Positions 52,001 through 60,445 of a DNA stretch of 64,000 bases are shown here, in pieces. The number at the start of each line of letters is the position of its first letter. The first letter of the stretch is position 1. The position numbers and the translations under genes were made by a program. The stretch comes from an uncultured Actinomyces sp. (GTDB lineage Bacteria > Actinomycetota > Actinomycetes > Actinomycetales > Actinomycetaceae), in contig UWSI01000002.1 of assembly GCA_900541895.1 (NCBI GenBank), forward strand, positions 62,001-126,000, read 5' to 3'. Under the pieces are notes generated by a model. That model did not search any database. It saw only the letters and a program-made list of their open reading frames with translations, and had not been told where the DNA came from.

Positions 52001-52027
52001 TTAGCACTCGGGAGTGCCGAGTGATAA
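52001..52027 (+). promoter_or_regulatory. CIRCE element (HrcA operator) upstream of groEL
   Basis: TTAGCACTC (52001-52009), nine bases, GAGTGATAA (52019-52027) matches the CIRCE consensus with one mismatch. It indicates heat-shock control of groEL by HrcA, whose gene is not in this window. Confidence 0.88.
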
Positions 52028-52113
52028 GCACTAAGGCCGGTGAGGCTTAGGAGTTACCTGAGTCGTCCGTCGCGGGCATCGGTCCAATCCGCATCGCGGA
52101 AGGATAGAAGAAC

Positions 52114-53739
52114 ATGACGAAGCTCATTCACTTCGATGAGGAGGCGCGCCGCGGCATGGAGCGCGGTCTGAACCTTCTCGCCGACACCGTTAAGGTCACC
52201 CTGGGCCCCAAGGGCCGTAATGTCGTCCTCGACAAGAAGTGGGGCGCCCCCACCATCACCAAGGATGGCGTTTCCGTTGCTAAGGAAATCGACCTCGAAG
52301 ATCCCTTTGAGCGCATCGGTGCAGAACTGGTCAAGGAAGTTGCCAAGAAGACCGATGATGTCGCAGGTGACGGCACCACGACCGCTACCGTTCTGGCACA
52401 GGCACTGGTTCGTGAGGGTCTGCGTAACGTTGCAGCCGGTTCGAACCCCATCGCCCTGAAGCGCGGCATCGATGGTGCCGTTGAGGCAATCGTTGCCCAG
52501 CTGCACAAGGATTCCAAGCCTGTTGAGACCACCGAGCAGATTGCTGCCACCGCCTCGATCTCCGCAAATGATCCCGAGATCGGCAAGCTCATTGCTCAGG
52601 CCTTCGAGAAGGTTGGCTCTGAAGGTGTTGTGACCGTTGAAGAGACCAACTCTTTCGACACCACCCTTGAGACCACCGAAGGCATGCGTTTCGAGCGCGG
52701 CTACCTCTCTGCATACTTCGTTAACGATGCAGATCGCCAGGAAGCCGTCCTCGAGGATCCCTACATCCTGCTGGTCGACACCAAGATCACCAACGCCAAG
52801 GAACTGCTGCCTGTCCTGGAAAAGGTCATGCAGACCGGTAAGCCGCTGTTCATCATTGCCGAGGACGTTGAGGGCGAAGCCCTGGCAACCCTGGTTGTCA
52901 ACAACATCCGCGGCACCTTCAAGTCGGTCGCCATCAAGGCCCCCGGCTTCGGCGATCGCCGTAAGGCCATGCTGAAGGACGTTGCAATCCTTACCGCCGG
53001 TGAAGTGATCTCCGAGACCGTTGGCCTCTCTCTTGAGAATGCCACCCTTGAGGATCTCGGCCGTGCGCGCAAGGTCATCGTCTCCAAGGATGAAACCACC
53101 ATCGTTGACGGTCTGGGCGCAAAGGATGACATCCAGGCACGCATCCGTCAGCTGCGTAAGGAAATCGAGACCACCGATTCCGATTACGACCGCGAGAAGC
53201 TCCAGGAGCGTCTGGCAAAGCTCTCCGGCGGCGTGGCAGTCATCAAGTCCGGTGCTGCAACTGAGGTTGAGCTCAAGGAACGTAAGCACCGCATCGAGGA
53301 CGCGATCCGTAACGCTCGCGCAGCCTCTGAAGAGGGCTTGGTTGCCGGTGGCGGTGTTGCACTGATTCAGGCAGCCTCCAAGGCTCTTGACTCGCTGAAC
53401 TTCAGCGGCGATGAGGCAACCGGTGTGAACATCGTTCGCGAGGCTGTCTCTGCACCGCTCAAGCAGATCGCTGAGAATGCTGGCCTTGAGGGCGGCGTTG
53501 TTGCTGACCGCGTTGCTCAGATGGAGCCCGGCTTCGGTCTGAACGCTGCAACTGGTGAGTACGGCGACCTGATGACCCAGGGTATCTCTGACCCGGTCAA
53601 GGTCACCCGCTCCGCTCTGCAGAACGCAGCCTCGATCGCAGGTATGTTCCTGACCACCGAGGCCGTTGTTGCCGACAAGCCTGAGCCTCCGGCACCGGCA
53701 GGAGCACCTGCTGACGGTGGAATGGGCGGAATGTACTGA
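52114..53739 (+). CDS. groL: Chaperonin GroEL (60 kDa), without adjacent groES
   Basis: 541 residues of normal length. Conserved text: VKVTLGPKGRNVVLDKKWGA, the ATPase DGTTTATVLAQAL, AVKAPGFGD-type sequence (VAIKAPGFGDRRKAMLKDVA), and the C-terminal GGMGGMY tail. It forms the folding chamber with GroES. No groES precedes it, as in actinobacterial second groEL copies or in genomes where groES and groEL are separated. GAAGGATAGAAGAAC lies upstream of the ATG. Confidence 0.97.
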   Translation: MTKLIHFDEEARRGMERGLNLLADTVKVTLGPKGRNVVLDKKWGAPTITKDGVSVAKEIDLEDPFERIGAELVKEVAKKTDDVAGDGTTTATVLAQALVREGLRNVAAGSNPIALKRGIDGAVEAIVAQLHKDSKPVETTEQIAATASISANDPEIGKLIAQAFEKVGSEGVVTVEETNSFDTTLETTEGMRFERGYLSAYFVNDADRQEAVLEDPYILLVDTKITNAKELLPVLEKVMQTGKPLFIIAEDVEGEALATLVVNNIRGTFKSVAIKAPGFGDRRKAMLKDVAILTAGEVISETVGLSLENATLEDLGRARKVIVSKDETTIVDGLGAKDDIQARIRQLRKEIETTDSDYDREKLQERLAKLSGGVAVIKSGAATEVELKERKHRIEDAIRNARAASEEGLVAGGGVALIQAASKALDSLNFSGDEATGVNIVREAVSAPLKQIAENAGLEGGVVADRVAQMEPGFGLNAATGEYGDLMTQGISDPVKVTRSALQNAASIAGMFLTTEAVVADKPEPPAPAGAPADGGMGGMY

Positions 53740-53781
53740 TCCTTTAGGGATTAGTAGAAAATCGCATTCCCTATGAATGTC

Positions 53782-53818
53782 CCTGTGGGGGGCGCGCTTC
53801 ATGCGCGTCCCCCACAGG
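53782..53818. terminator. Terminator after groEL
   Basis: CCTGTGGGGGGCGCGC (53782-53797) pairs with GCGCGTCCCCCACAGG (53803-53818) with one G-T pair. It lies between convergent genes groEL and the WXG100 gene and could serve both. Confidence 0.82.
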
Positions 53819-53855
53819 CATTTAATAGGCAGCTGTATGTGAATAAGGCAGTTTC

Positions 53856-54146
53856 CTAGTGTGCGAAGAGCCCGATGCTCTGTGCTTCAGCATCTGCGTA
53901 GACCTGAGCCGCATGCGAAAGTGAGCCTGAGATCTGGTCCAGGGAGCTTTCAACTTGAGCTTGGGTGAGCTGCCAAGAGGCAACAGAATCAGAGAATTGC
54001 GCCGAAGCGCCGCCTTGCCAAGTATCTTTAAGCGCCAGTAACTCGTTCATGAGCGCTGATACTTCGTTTCGAATCGAGTCGCAAGTAATTTGGATCCGCG
54101 AGGCGCAGGATGCGATGTGTGCGGAGTCAACGGAAAATGCGGTCAT
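53856..54146 (-). CDS. WXG100-family ESX secretion substrate
   Basis: 96 residues, starting after GGAGGG. The family layout is complete: a helix, the central WQG turn (LKDTWQGGASAQF), a second helix, and YADAE near the end, which fits the YxxxD/E secretion signal of type VII substrates. ESAT-6-like proteins form helical hairpin dimers and leave the cell through ESX machinery. No EccC, EccB, mycosin or second WXG100 gene is visible here. The gene follows the degenerate HD-domain gene on the same strand. Confidence 0.88.
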   Translation of the reverse strand: MTAFSVDSAHIASCASRIQITCDSIRNEVSALMNELLALKDTWQGGASAQFSDSVASWQLTQAQVESSLDQISGSLSHAAQVYADAEAQSIGLFAH

Positions 54147-54285
54147 TGTGCCCTCCTAGGCTGGGTGAATGGGTGTTCACAGCCTAGGAAGAGTAAGTTG
54201 ACGGCACCGTGCAGATAACACAATCTGTGGAGAAAACGGTTCAATCTGACACGGTGGATGAATACGACGATTCAAGTTTAAGGAT

Positions 54286-55638
54286 TTAGGACAGCGGGGG
54301 AGGAGTTGGAATGTCCAGGTCATCCAATGCCGACTCCAAAGAAGAAGTGTCGTCAGCATCAGCAGCAGATCCACGCGAAGGGCTCTCTGCTGCAACTCCA
54401 GGCAGAGGGGTGTGGACGGTACTGGGAAGAGAAACCTGTTGAGCGGAAGGCACCGCCGCACCAGAGGATGTGGGGGCTGTCGCTCCGCTTGCTGTCGCTC
54501 CGTTTGCTGCCGCTCCGCTTGGAATTCCTAGAGCAGGTGTCTCAGTGTTCTCGGGAGGAAGCGTTGGCGATGCGGGCGCACTATTCTCCGCTGCCTCTTC
54601 CACGCCATCAGATGTGGCATTGGAAGGGGTCTGAACGGAGGCTGTAGCCTCATCCTCACTGCTGTCAAGGGGAGCGGGGGCTACAGGCAGGCCAGCGGCC
54701 TCGTCAGTAGCAAACTCATCGGAATCAACGGAAAGGGTTGACTGAGGAAGCTCTACGACCGCGGAAGGCAAAGACCCAGCAGGAGTGCTCGGGGTGTCGA
54801 CGGGGTCGAAAGGCTCAGTATGACTCTTAATGTTGAGGTGACGGCGCCGGATAATCATCGTTCCAGAGGCAGGAGTATCCGATGAGAGCGTCTCATGGTG
54901 TTCCTCTGGCTCGACATCTTCTTCGGGCTCATTGAGATCGGCATCGGGGGAACAAGCTTTGAGAACTCGAGCAAGCTTGGCGCTTTCGGCCTCGAGATTA
55001 GCTCGTGCGCTTTCTTCCCATGCAAGTGCAAGCGGTGAATGAAAAATCTGCTCGCGCGCCAAAATCTTCTTAATTGCCAGGCGGCGTGCACGTACGTAAT
55101 CCATATCGCACAAATCAGGGCATTCTTCGCGCAATGATTCGCGGAAGCGCTTAAAGTCCTGAGGGCTAGCTGCCAGCATTCCTAAGTCGGCATCAATGAG
55201 GACTTGAGCATCCATGTCAGAAGGGTCCGCGCGGTGCGTGAAAAGCGCCATCATGAGCTCTTGAACGCGAGAAATAACATCCTCGCTCACCCCCAGTGCT
55301 TCCATGCGAGAACGTGCGTGGTACAGCGCGGAGAATTCTTGCTCATCGCTGTTAGTGCCGCGTTGGAAAACGTCAAAACTGCGGTTAAGAACCGCTCCTT
55401 GATACCACAGAGCAACCCGCAGAACATCAGGATCGTGTGCTGTCGAGGCAATCTCGTCGATACGCGCCAAGGTCTTGATGAGATGGCGGGTGTTGTGAAG
55501 GATTCGTCCCTTGGCATTCCAGCGCGAGATCAAATCTCGAGCTTCAGCCTCCAAGAGGGGAATCGGAGCACTTGCCCCGATTTCTTGCATCGCGTCCACG
55601 AAGGAACTAAAAAGCCACTGAGGTGCATCGGCACCCAT
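54286..55638 (-). CDS. Degenerate HD-superfamily hydrolase with acidic disordered tail
   Basis: 450 residues from ATG 55638, with AGGAG eight bases upstream. The first ~225 residues follow the predicted metal-dependent HD-phosphohydrolase family: RILHNTRHL (45-53), LIDADLGMLA (~147-156) and ARANLEAESAKL (~211-222). The catalytic His-Asp doublet expected near residues 80-81 (family form WFHDAVY) is replaced: WYQGAVLN. Metal binding and catalysis are therefore probably lost. Residues ~230-450 are low complexity: acidic (EPEEDVEPEEHHE) then Ser/Thr/Pro/Ala-rich, ending DDLDIPTPPPLS. There is no signal peptide or membrane helix. Function unknown; a scaffold or ligand sensor role is only a guess. 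Confidence 0.7.
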   Translation of the reverse strand: MGADAPQWLFSSFVDAMQEIGASAPIPLLEAEARDLISRWNAKGRILHNTRHLIKTLARIDEIASTAHDPDVLRVALWYQGAVLNRSFDVFQRGTNSDEQEFSALYHARSRMEALGVSEDVISRVQELMMALFTHRADPSDMDAQVLIDADLGMLAASPQDFKRFRESLREECPDLCDMDYVRARRLAIKKILAREQIFHSPLALAWEESARANLEAESAKLARVLKACSPDADLNEPEEDVEPEEHHETLSSDTPASGTMIIRRRHLNIKSHTEPFDPVDTPSTPAGSLPSAVVELPQSTLSVDSDEFATDEAAGLPVAPAPLDSSEDEATASVQTPSNATSDGVEEAAENSAPASPTLPPENTETPALGIPSGAAANGATASGATAPTSSGAAVPSAQQVSLPSTVHTPLPGVAAESPSRGSAADADDTSSLESALDDLDIPTPPPLS

Positions 55639-55871
55639 GCGCGCTCACTCCTAGTCTGACAATGTTACTTGGTAATGCTAGCCACTTTTTGAACGCTTGG
55701 CACGGAGCTTTCCTATGAGCGAAGGATTCGCAGAGGCCATGCAGCGCATAATCACTTAATTTCCAGCGGTTTTCTGCGTGATTCTCAAGGAAAAACACCA
55801 GTGCTTCAGTAGTTGAGATTCGCAAGACAATTGGCGCGGGAAGGAAGCTGCGAAGATCGAATTCCGTCAGT
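55639..55871. other. 233-base gap with no assigned feature
   Basis: The gap separates the end of the histidine kinase gene from the start of the HD-domain gene, both on the reverse strand. It should hold the promoter of the HD gene; AGGAG before its start is the only element I can support. I see no terminator stem and no convincing small gene. Confidence 0.5.
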
Positions 55872-57359
55872 TTATGCCTTCAAGCGTTCTTTGGACTGCA
55901 CGATTGGCATATCGATCTTGACGGTGAGGCCACCGCCCGTAGTCTTTGTGAGCTCTGCGTGACCGCCGTGCGCTGAGACGATTGAGGATACGATGGAAAG
56001 TCCCAATCCGGAGCCACCCAGTGAGCGGGCACGTGAGCTTTCTGTTCGATAGAAGCGCTGGAAAACTTTTTCATAGTCTTCCTTCGCAATTCCAGGTCCG
56101 TGATCCCTAAATTCCATCAGAACAGAAGTCGGATTCTGACCTACAGCAATCTCTACCGGTGTTGAACGCGGGGTGTAACGCACAATGTTACCGATGATAT
56201 TTGTGAGCACCTGTTGCAGGCGGTCGCGGTCGGCCTGAATCCAGACGGATTGCGGAATCGGCTGGTCGTTGATCCCCAGAATCTTGACCTGGCGAGTGGG
56301 ATCGAGAGCTTGAAGATCGAAGCGAGCATTGCGAAGCATCGCGATCACATCGACATCCACGATTTCTAGCGGCCGGCCCTCGTCCAAGCGGGCCAGAGTC
56401 AAGAGGTCCTCAACCAATGAACCCATGCGAGTTGATTCGGATCGAATTCGCCCCATGACTTCGCCGGTGCGCTCTGTCGGAACGCCGCCCATTGAGTAGA
56501 GCTCGCAGTAACCTGAAATCGCGGCTAGGGGAGTGCGCAGTTCATGCGAAGCATCGGAAACGAAGCGACGGATCTTACGCTCAGATTCCTCGCGCGCTGC
56601 GAATGACTGTTCCAGCTGGCTCAGCATGGAGTTCAATGACTTCGAAAGCGAACCGACTTCCGTTGAAGGCGGAGCAAATGGAACACGCTGGGTGAGGTCG
56701 CCGGCGGCAATCTTGCCTGCAGTCGTTTCGATTCCACGCAGGGGAAGAAGCGCGCGCCGGACTAGGTAGGTCGCCAGGCCGGTGCCGATGGCGATGATCG
56801 CAATTGCCGTTGTTGCGACGTATCCAGCCATATTTTGAATGGTGAATTTTACGTCGTTGAGCGGAAGCGCGACGGTGAGCCTGCCCGTTGGGGTGATATC
56901 GCCACTGCGCGTAATGGGAACAATAATCACGCGCCATGTAGATCCCTGCTTCGTCGATTCGACAGTAACGGGGTCAGTCCAGCCGGTAGCCGTCTGCGCG
57001 GATTGACCTGGCTTGAGAAGCTCCGGAATCAGCGGTTTACCCGCGTGGTCGCGTGTCGAGGCCGAGAGCAGCGTGACGTCTTCTTCGTTCGCCCGTTGGA
57101 TGTTGAGGTAGTAGAGAGTGGGGAGGTTGGGCTCTTGAGCCAGCTCCTGTGGGTTCTCAATGGCCTTGGGGGCCAATGACAAAACTGTTGATGAGAGTTG
57201 GTCGTCAACTTGGGCAATGAGGTGGCGCTGCAAGAGGCCGATCATCACCGTTGCTGAAAGGGAAAGTCCAAGAGAGAGAAGAAGTGCAGTGAGCGCAACA
57301 ATTCTGGCCGTCAACGAACGTGACGACCAGAATCTGCGTACTACACCGCGTGGGTACAT
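55872..57359 (-). CDS. Membrane sensor histidine kinase
   Basis: 495 residues. A first membrane helix (~18-45), an extracytoplasmic sensor of ~130 residues and a second helix (~178-200) are followed by a HAMP domain (RRALLPLRGIETTAGKIAAG). The phospho-acceptor is His272 (FVSDASHELRTPLAAISGY), with the ATP-binding N box (LTNIIGNIVRYTP), the G1 box (DHGPGIA) and GGSGLGLSIV. It is like the TrcS/PhoR-type kinases. It follows the response regulator by three bases and probably relies on coupled translation since no ribosome binding site is visible. Confidence 0.93.
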   Translation of the reverse strand: MYPRGVVRRFWSSRSLTARIVALTALLLSLGLSLSATVMIGLLQRHLIAQVDDQLSSTVLSLAPKAIENPQELAQEPNLPTLYYLNIQRANEEDVTLLSASTRDHAGKPLIPELLKPGQSAQTATGWTDPVTVESTKQGSTWRVIIVPITRSGDITPTGRLTVALPLNDVKFTIQNMAGYVATTAIAIIAIGTGLATYLVRRALLPLRGIETTAGKIAAGDLTQRVPFAPPSTEVGSLSKSLNSMLSQLEQSFAAREESERKIRRFVSDASHELRTPLAAISGYCELYSMGGVPTERTGEVMGRIRSESTRMGSLVEDLLTLARLDEGRPLEIVDVDVIAMLRNARFDLQALDPTRQVKILGINDQPIPQSVWIQADRDRLQQVLTNIIGNIVRYTPRSTPVEIAVGQNPTSVLMEFRDHGPGIAKEDYEKVFQRFYRTESSRARSLGGSGLGLSIVSSIVSAHGGHAELTKTTGGGLTVKIDMPIVQSKERLKA

Positions 57360-57362
57360 TTT

Positions 57363-58073
57363 TTAGTTATCGTCTCGAAGGATGTATCCAACGCCTCGCT
57401 TGGTGTGAATGAGCTCGCCGCTGGCGCCTTCGACGGTCAGCTTGCGACGCAGGTAGGAAATATAGGATTCGACGATTGCAACCTCGCCATCCCAGTCGTA
57501 TTCCCAGACGTGATCGAGGATCTGCATCTTGGAAACGACTCGTCCCTGATTGATCATGAGGTAGCGCAGAAGCTTGAACTCGGTGGGGGACAGGTCGATC
57601 GGTACTCCAGCGCGAGTGACTTCGTGTGCGTCTTCGTCGATGACAAGGTCAGCGACGCGCAGCTTGCCATCGTCGCCGCTCTCGCCCAGCGTACGGCGCA
57701 GAACGGCACGAATACGTGCGACGACTTCCTCGAGGCCAAAAGGCTTTGTGACGTAATCGTCGCCGCCGACGGTGAGTCCCTGGATCTTGTCGCGCATATC
57801 ATCGCGAGCTGTCAAGAAAAGGACGGGGATAGTGATACCTGCATCGCGCAGGCGACGAGTCACTGTGAAGCCGTCCATATCGGGGAGCATGACGTCCAGA
57901 ACGATCAGGTCGGGGCGTTCTTCCTGAGCCTGGTGGTAGGCAGATGCTCCGTCTTCTGCCGTAATGACATCAAAGCCAGCAAATCGCAGAGATGAGGCCA
58001 GAAGATCGCGAATATTTGGTTCATCGTCAACGACAAGAAGTCGCGCTTCTCCAGTGTTTTCAAATTCCGTCAT
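57363..58073 (-). CDS. OmpR/PhoB-family response regulator
   Basis: 236 residues from ATG 58073; ATG 58082 or a longer form from 58184 is possible but adds sequence absent from the family. The receiver domain has VVDDEPN, the phospho-acceptor Asp60 (LIVLDVMLPD), Thr/Ser in FLTAR and Lys110 (DDYVTKPFG). The winged helix at the end includes LSPTEFKLLRYLM and VESYISYLRRKL. It pairs with the kinase gene just downstream; targets are unknown. The upstream gap to the PH-domain gene is a divergent promoter region. Confidence 0.93.
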   Translation of the reverse strand: MTEFENTGEARLLVVDDEPNIRDLLASSLRFAGFDVITAEDGASAYHQAQEERPDLIVLDVMLPDMDGFTVTRRLRDAGITIPVLFLTARDDMRDKIQGLTVGGDDYVTKPFGLEEVVARIRAVLRRTLGESGDDGKLRVADLVIDEDAHEVTRAGVPIDLSPTEFKLLRYLMINQGRVVSKMQILDHVWEYDWDGEVAIVESYISYLRRKLTVEGASGELIHTKRGVGYILRDDN

Positions 58074-58182
58074 AGTCAACATTTTGAGTGAGATAGCTGA
58101 ATGTATCCTGAATGCCTGCTGTGTGAAATTGTTTTTCTGAGAATCTCCATGAAAAAGGTGCTGAAAGGAAGATAATGCAAGC

Positions 58183-58692
58183 ATGACTCAATCCAGCTCT
58201 CAAAGTCTTTTTGAACCCCAAGGCGTGACTTTTAATCCGGTTAAACGCTCGCTTGCCGTGGTGCGGCGGCTGAACGTCAGTATTTACTTTGTCATCGCTG
58301 TTGCTGCGGTATCGGTTGGCATGGTGATGGCACCAGATTTTCCACGAGAGTGGGGTTTTGGGATCATCGCTGGATTAAGTGCCGGATGGCTCTACATGAT
58401 GTGGATTATCGGCCGACAAATACGTAATTTCGCATGGGCGCAAGGTGAGCATGATTTCCTCATTCGTCGAGGCGCTTTCTTCCGCTCGATGACAATCGTT
58501 CCTTACGGCCGTATTCAGTACGTTGATATTTCAGAAGGCCCCGTTTCTCGCTTCTTCGGTATTTCCACGGTGATCATTCATACGGCCTCGGTCTCTACTC
58601 GTGCCTTTGTTCAGGGGATCCCCTCTGAGGATGCTGCCCGTCTGCGCGACCAACTCGCCCAGCGTGGAAGCGCTGAGATGGCAGGGCTGTGA
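58183..58692 (+). CDS. Bacterial PH-domain membrane protein (YdbS-like)
   Basis: 169 residues. Two membrane helices (about 35-50 and 58-75) are followed by one bPH2 domain: ENDFLIRRG-type strand (EHDFLIRRGAFFRSMTIVPY), GRIQYVDISEGPVSRFFG, STVIIHTAS. AAAGGAAG lies upstream. With the next gene it resembles the ydbS-ydbT pair of Bacillus. Function is poorly known. It is divergent to the two-component system and may be its target (inference). Confidence 0.85.
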   Translation: MTQSSSQSLFEPQGVTFNPVKRSLAVVRRLNVSIYFVIAVAAVSVGMVMAPDFPREWGFGIIAGLSAGWLYMMWIIGRQIRNFAWAQGEHDFLIRRGAFFRSMTIVPYGRIQYVDISEGPVSRFFGISTVIIHTASVSTRAFVQGIPSEDAARLRDQLAQRGSAEMAGL

Positions 58693-60341
58693 GCATGAGT
58701 TCTTCTCAACACGTGTATGCAGCGGACCAAGGGGTTGATCCCTCGCTGTGGCGCCGCGTCCACGTCATCACGCCTCTTCTGGAGATCTGGCAAATCTTGG
58801 TGGCAGGTTTTGCCCTGGTTACTTATCGCAATTTCAGTGAAATTCAGGAAATGCTGCGCTCTGAGTATCTTCTTTCTTTCCTTTCGGAGCGTTTCTTTTA
58901 TTTGGCGGGGAGCGCGCTGATTGTCATCGCCGTCCTAGTTGGTTTTGTTTTTCTCCAGTGGTGGTCCTTGGCCTTTGCAGTCACGGAAACCGCAGTGTGG
59001 TCGCGCCACGGGATTCTTAAGCGTCAGCAGCGCCATGCGCGCTTGGATCGTATTCAGGCCGTTGATATCTCCCAGCCGGTCCTTGCACGAATTCTTGGTT
59101 TGGGCAAGCTTGATGTTGAAGTTGCTGGTGGCTCCTCCTCCAACATCACCATCGGTTATCTCAAGGTCTCAGAACTTGAGGCTCTGCGCGGAGAAATCCT
59201 TGCTCGTGCTGCAGGGCTGAGGGTAGAGGCACAAACCTCCCCCCAGACCTCGGCAATCGGGACGACACCTCAGTCTCCGTGCGCTCCCGTCCAGAGCGGG
59301 TACCCAGCTGCAACGGCAGATCCCTACGCGCCCAGCCAGTCCGTGGCCTCGCAAACTCCTGCAAACTACAGCTATACCGGAGAGGTCTATGCGCCTTCCT
59401 CGATTCCGGTCGCACCCGAACGCGAGCTTTATCAGGTCTCGATGGGACGCCTGCTTGGATCTCAGATGCTGTCTTTGGGCAATATCGCAGCCATTTTGCT
59501 TCTGATTGCATTCCTCGTTGCCGGAGGCATTGCCGCTGTTCAAGAGGGTGTCGTCGTTGCCATTGCCTCATTGGGTGGTTTCCTCTCGGTGGCAATGTCG
59601 ATCGTCGGTGTGCAGTGGAATCGTTTTGCCTCCGAGGCCAACTTCCGCCTAGCGATTTCTCCCGATGGTATCCGCGTGCGACGCGGTTTGCTCAGTACGC
59701 GCGCGCAGACCATTCCGCCGAGGCGTATTCACGCGATTCAGGTTCAACAGCCCTTCTTTTGGCGTTTTCTGGGTTGGTACCGCGTGAGCATTCTTCAAGC
59801 CGGTTACGGCGCGAAAGACACTGACTCGAACAAACAGCAGAGCTCCCACATCCTTATTCCTGTAGGTACACGCCAAGACGTTGAATTCGCACTGTGGATG
59901 GTTTTCAACGATCTGGGTGTCGATGATGTTCCTTCCTTCATTGAGGCTGCGCTCGCGGGAAAGGGAAGTGGGCAGGGCTTTGTACAGATGTCGCCTCGAG
60001 CGCGCTTCTTGGACCCCTTCGCCTACCATCGCCGCGCTCGAGCAATCACGCGGACCACTTTCGTTATCCGCGATGGTTGGTTGAATCGGAAGAGCCTGTG
60101 GGCGCCTATTGCACGTCTGCAGTCGGTTCGGGTGCAGTCGGGTCCGTTAGAACGCAAACTGGGTGTGGCAAGTCTGCACATGGATGTGGTTCCCGGTGCA
60201 TTCAAGATGATTGCGGAGCATCAAGATGCCTCGCAGGCAAGTGCAGATATTTACACCTTGCTCATCGAGGGGCAGGCCAACCGTGCCAGCGAGCCTCCTG
60301 AGAAATGGATGCTGCGCGTAGAAAATGGGATGCACAGTTAA
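58689..60341 (+). CDS. Multi-PH-domain membrane protein (YdbT-like)
   Basis: 550 residues beginning at a GTG that overlaps the upstream stop; ATG 58695 is an equal choice. It holds membrane helices at about 25-50 and 70-95, then a PH-type domain (FAVTETAVWSRHGILKRQQR, HARLDRIQAVDISQ), a Pro/Ser-rich linker (~180-240), a second helix pair (~255-310) and two more PH-like units (SPDGIRVRRGLLSTRAQTIP; RTTFVIRDGWLNRK). It is cotranscribed with the YdbS-like gene. Molecular role unknown. Confidence 0.85.
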   Translation: MSMSSSQHVYAADQGVDPSLWRRVHVITPLLEIWQILVAGFALVTYRNFSEIQEMLRSEYLLSFLSERFFYLAGSALIVIAVLVGFVFLQWWSLAFAVTETAVWSRHGILKRQQRHARLDRIQAVDISQPVLARILGLGKLDVEVAGGSSSNITIGYLKVSELEALRGEILARAAGLRVEAQTSPQTSAIGTTPQSPCAPVQSGYPAATADPYAPSQSVASQTPANYSYTGEVYAPSSIPVAPERELYQVSMGRLLGSQMLSLGNIAAILLLIAFLVAGGIAAVQEGVVVAIASLGGFLSVAMSIVGVQWNRFASEANFRLAISPDGIRVRRGLLSTRAQTIPPRRIHAIQVQQPFFWRFLGWYRVSILQAGYGAKDTDSNKQQSSHILIPVGTRQDVEFALWMVFNDLGVDDVPSFIEAALAGKGSGQGFVQMSPRARFLDPFAYHRRARAITRTTFVIRDGWLNRKSLWAPIARLQSVRVQSGPLERKLGVASLHMDVVPGAFKMIAEHQDASQASADIYTLLIEGQANRASEPPEKWMLRVENGMHS

Positions 60342-60445
60342 TATCCATTGACGCAGCTGCGAAGATAGCGCCGATCTGGGGGCGCGGATTCAGACGCGGC
60401 TTGTCGCTCAGGGCCATCCATCAGACACCACAGCAAAGGCGGAAT

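Noticed and set aside
52054..53802. Long open frame antisense to groEL (about 580 codons)
   Set aside because: It is the complement of groEL codons; its residues follow no family, it has no ribosome binding site, and groEL is certain.
55607..55825. Possible 72-residue gene between the kinase and HD-domain genes
   Set aside because: Overlaps the start of the HD-domain gene, has no ribosome binding site or recognisable motif.
60305..60445. N-terminal extension of the DUF2520 protein
   Set aside because: It precedes the Rossmann start by 47 residues of basic, unstructured text and overlaps the PH-domain gene; ATG 60446 has a ribosome binding site.
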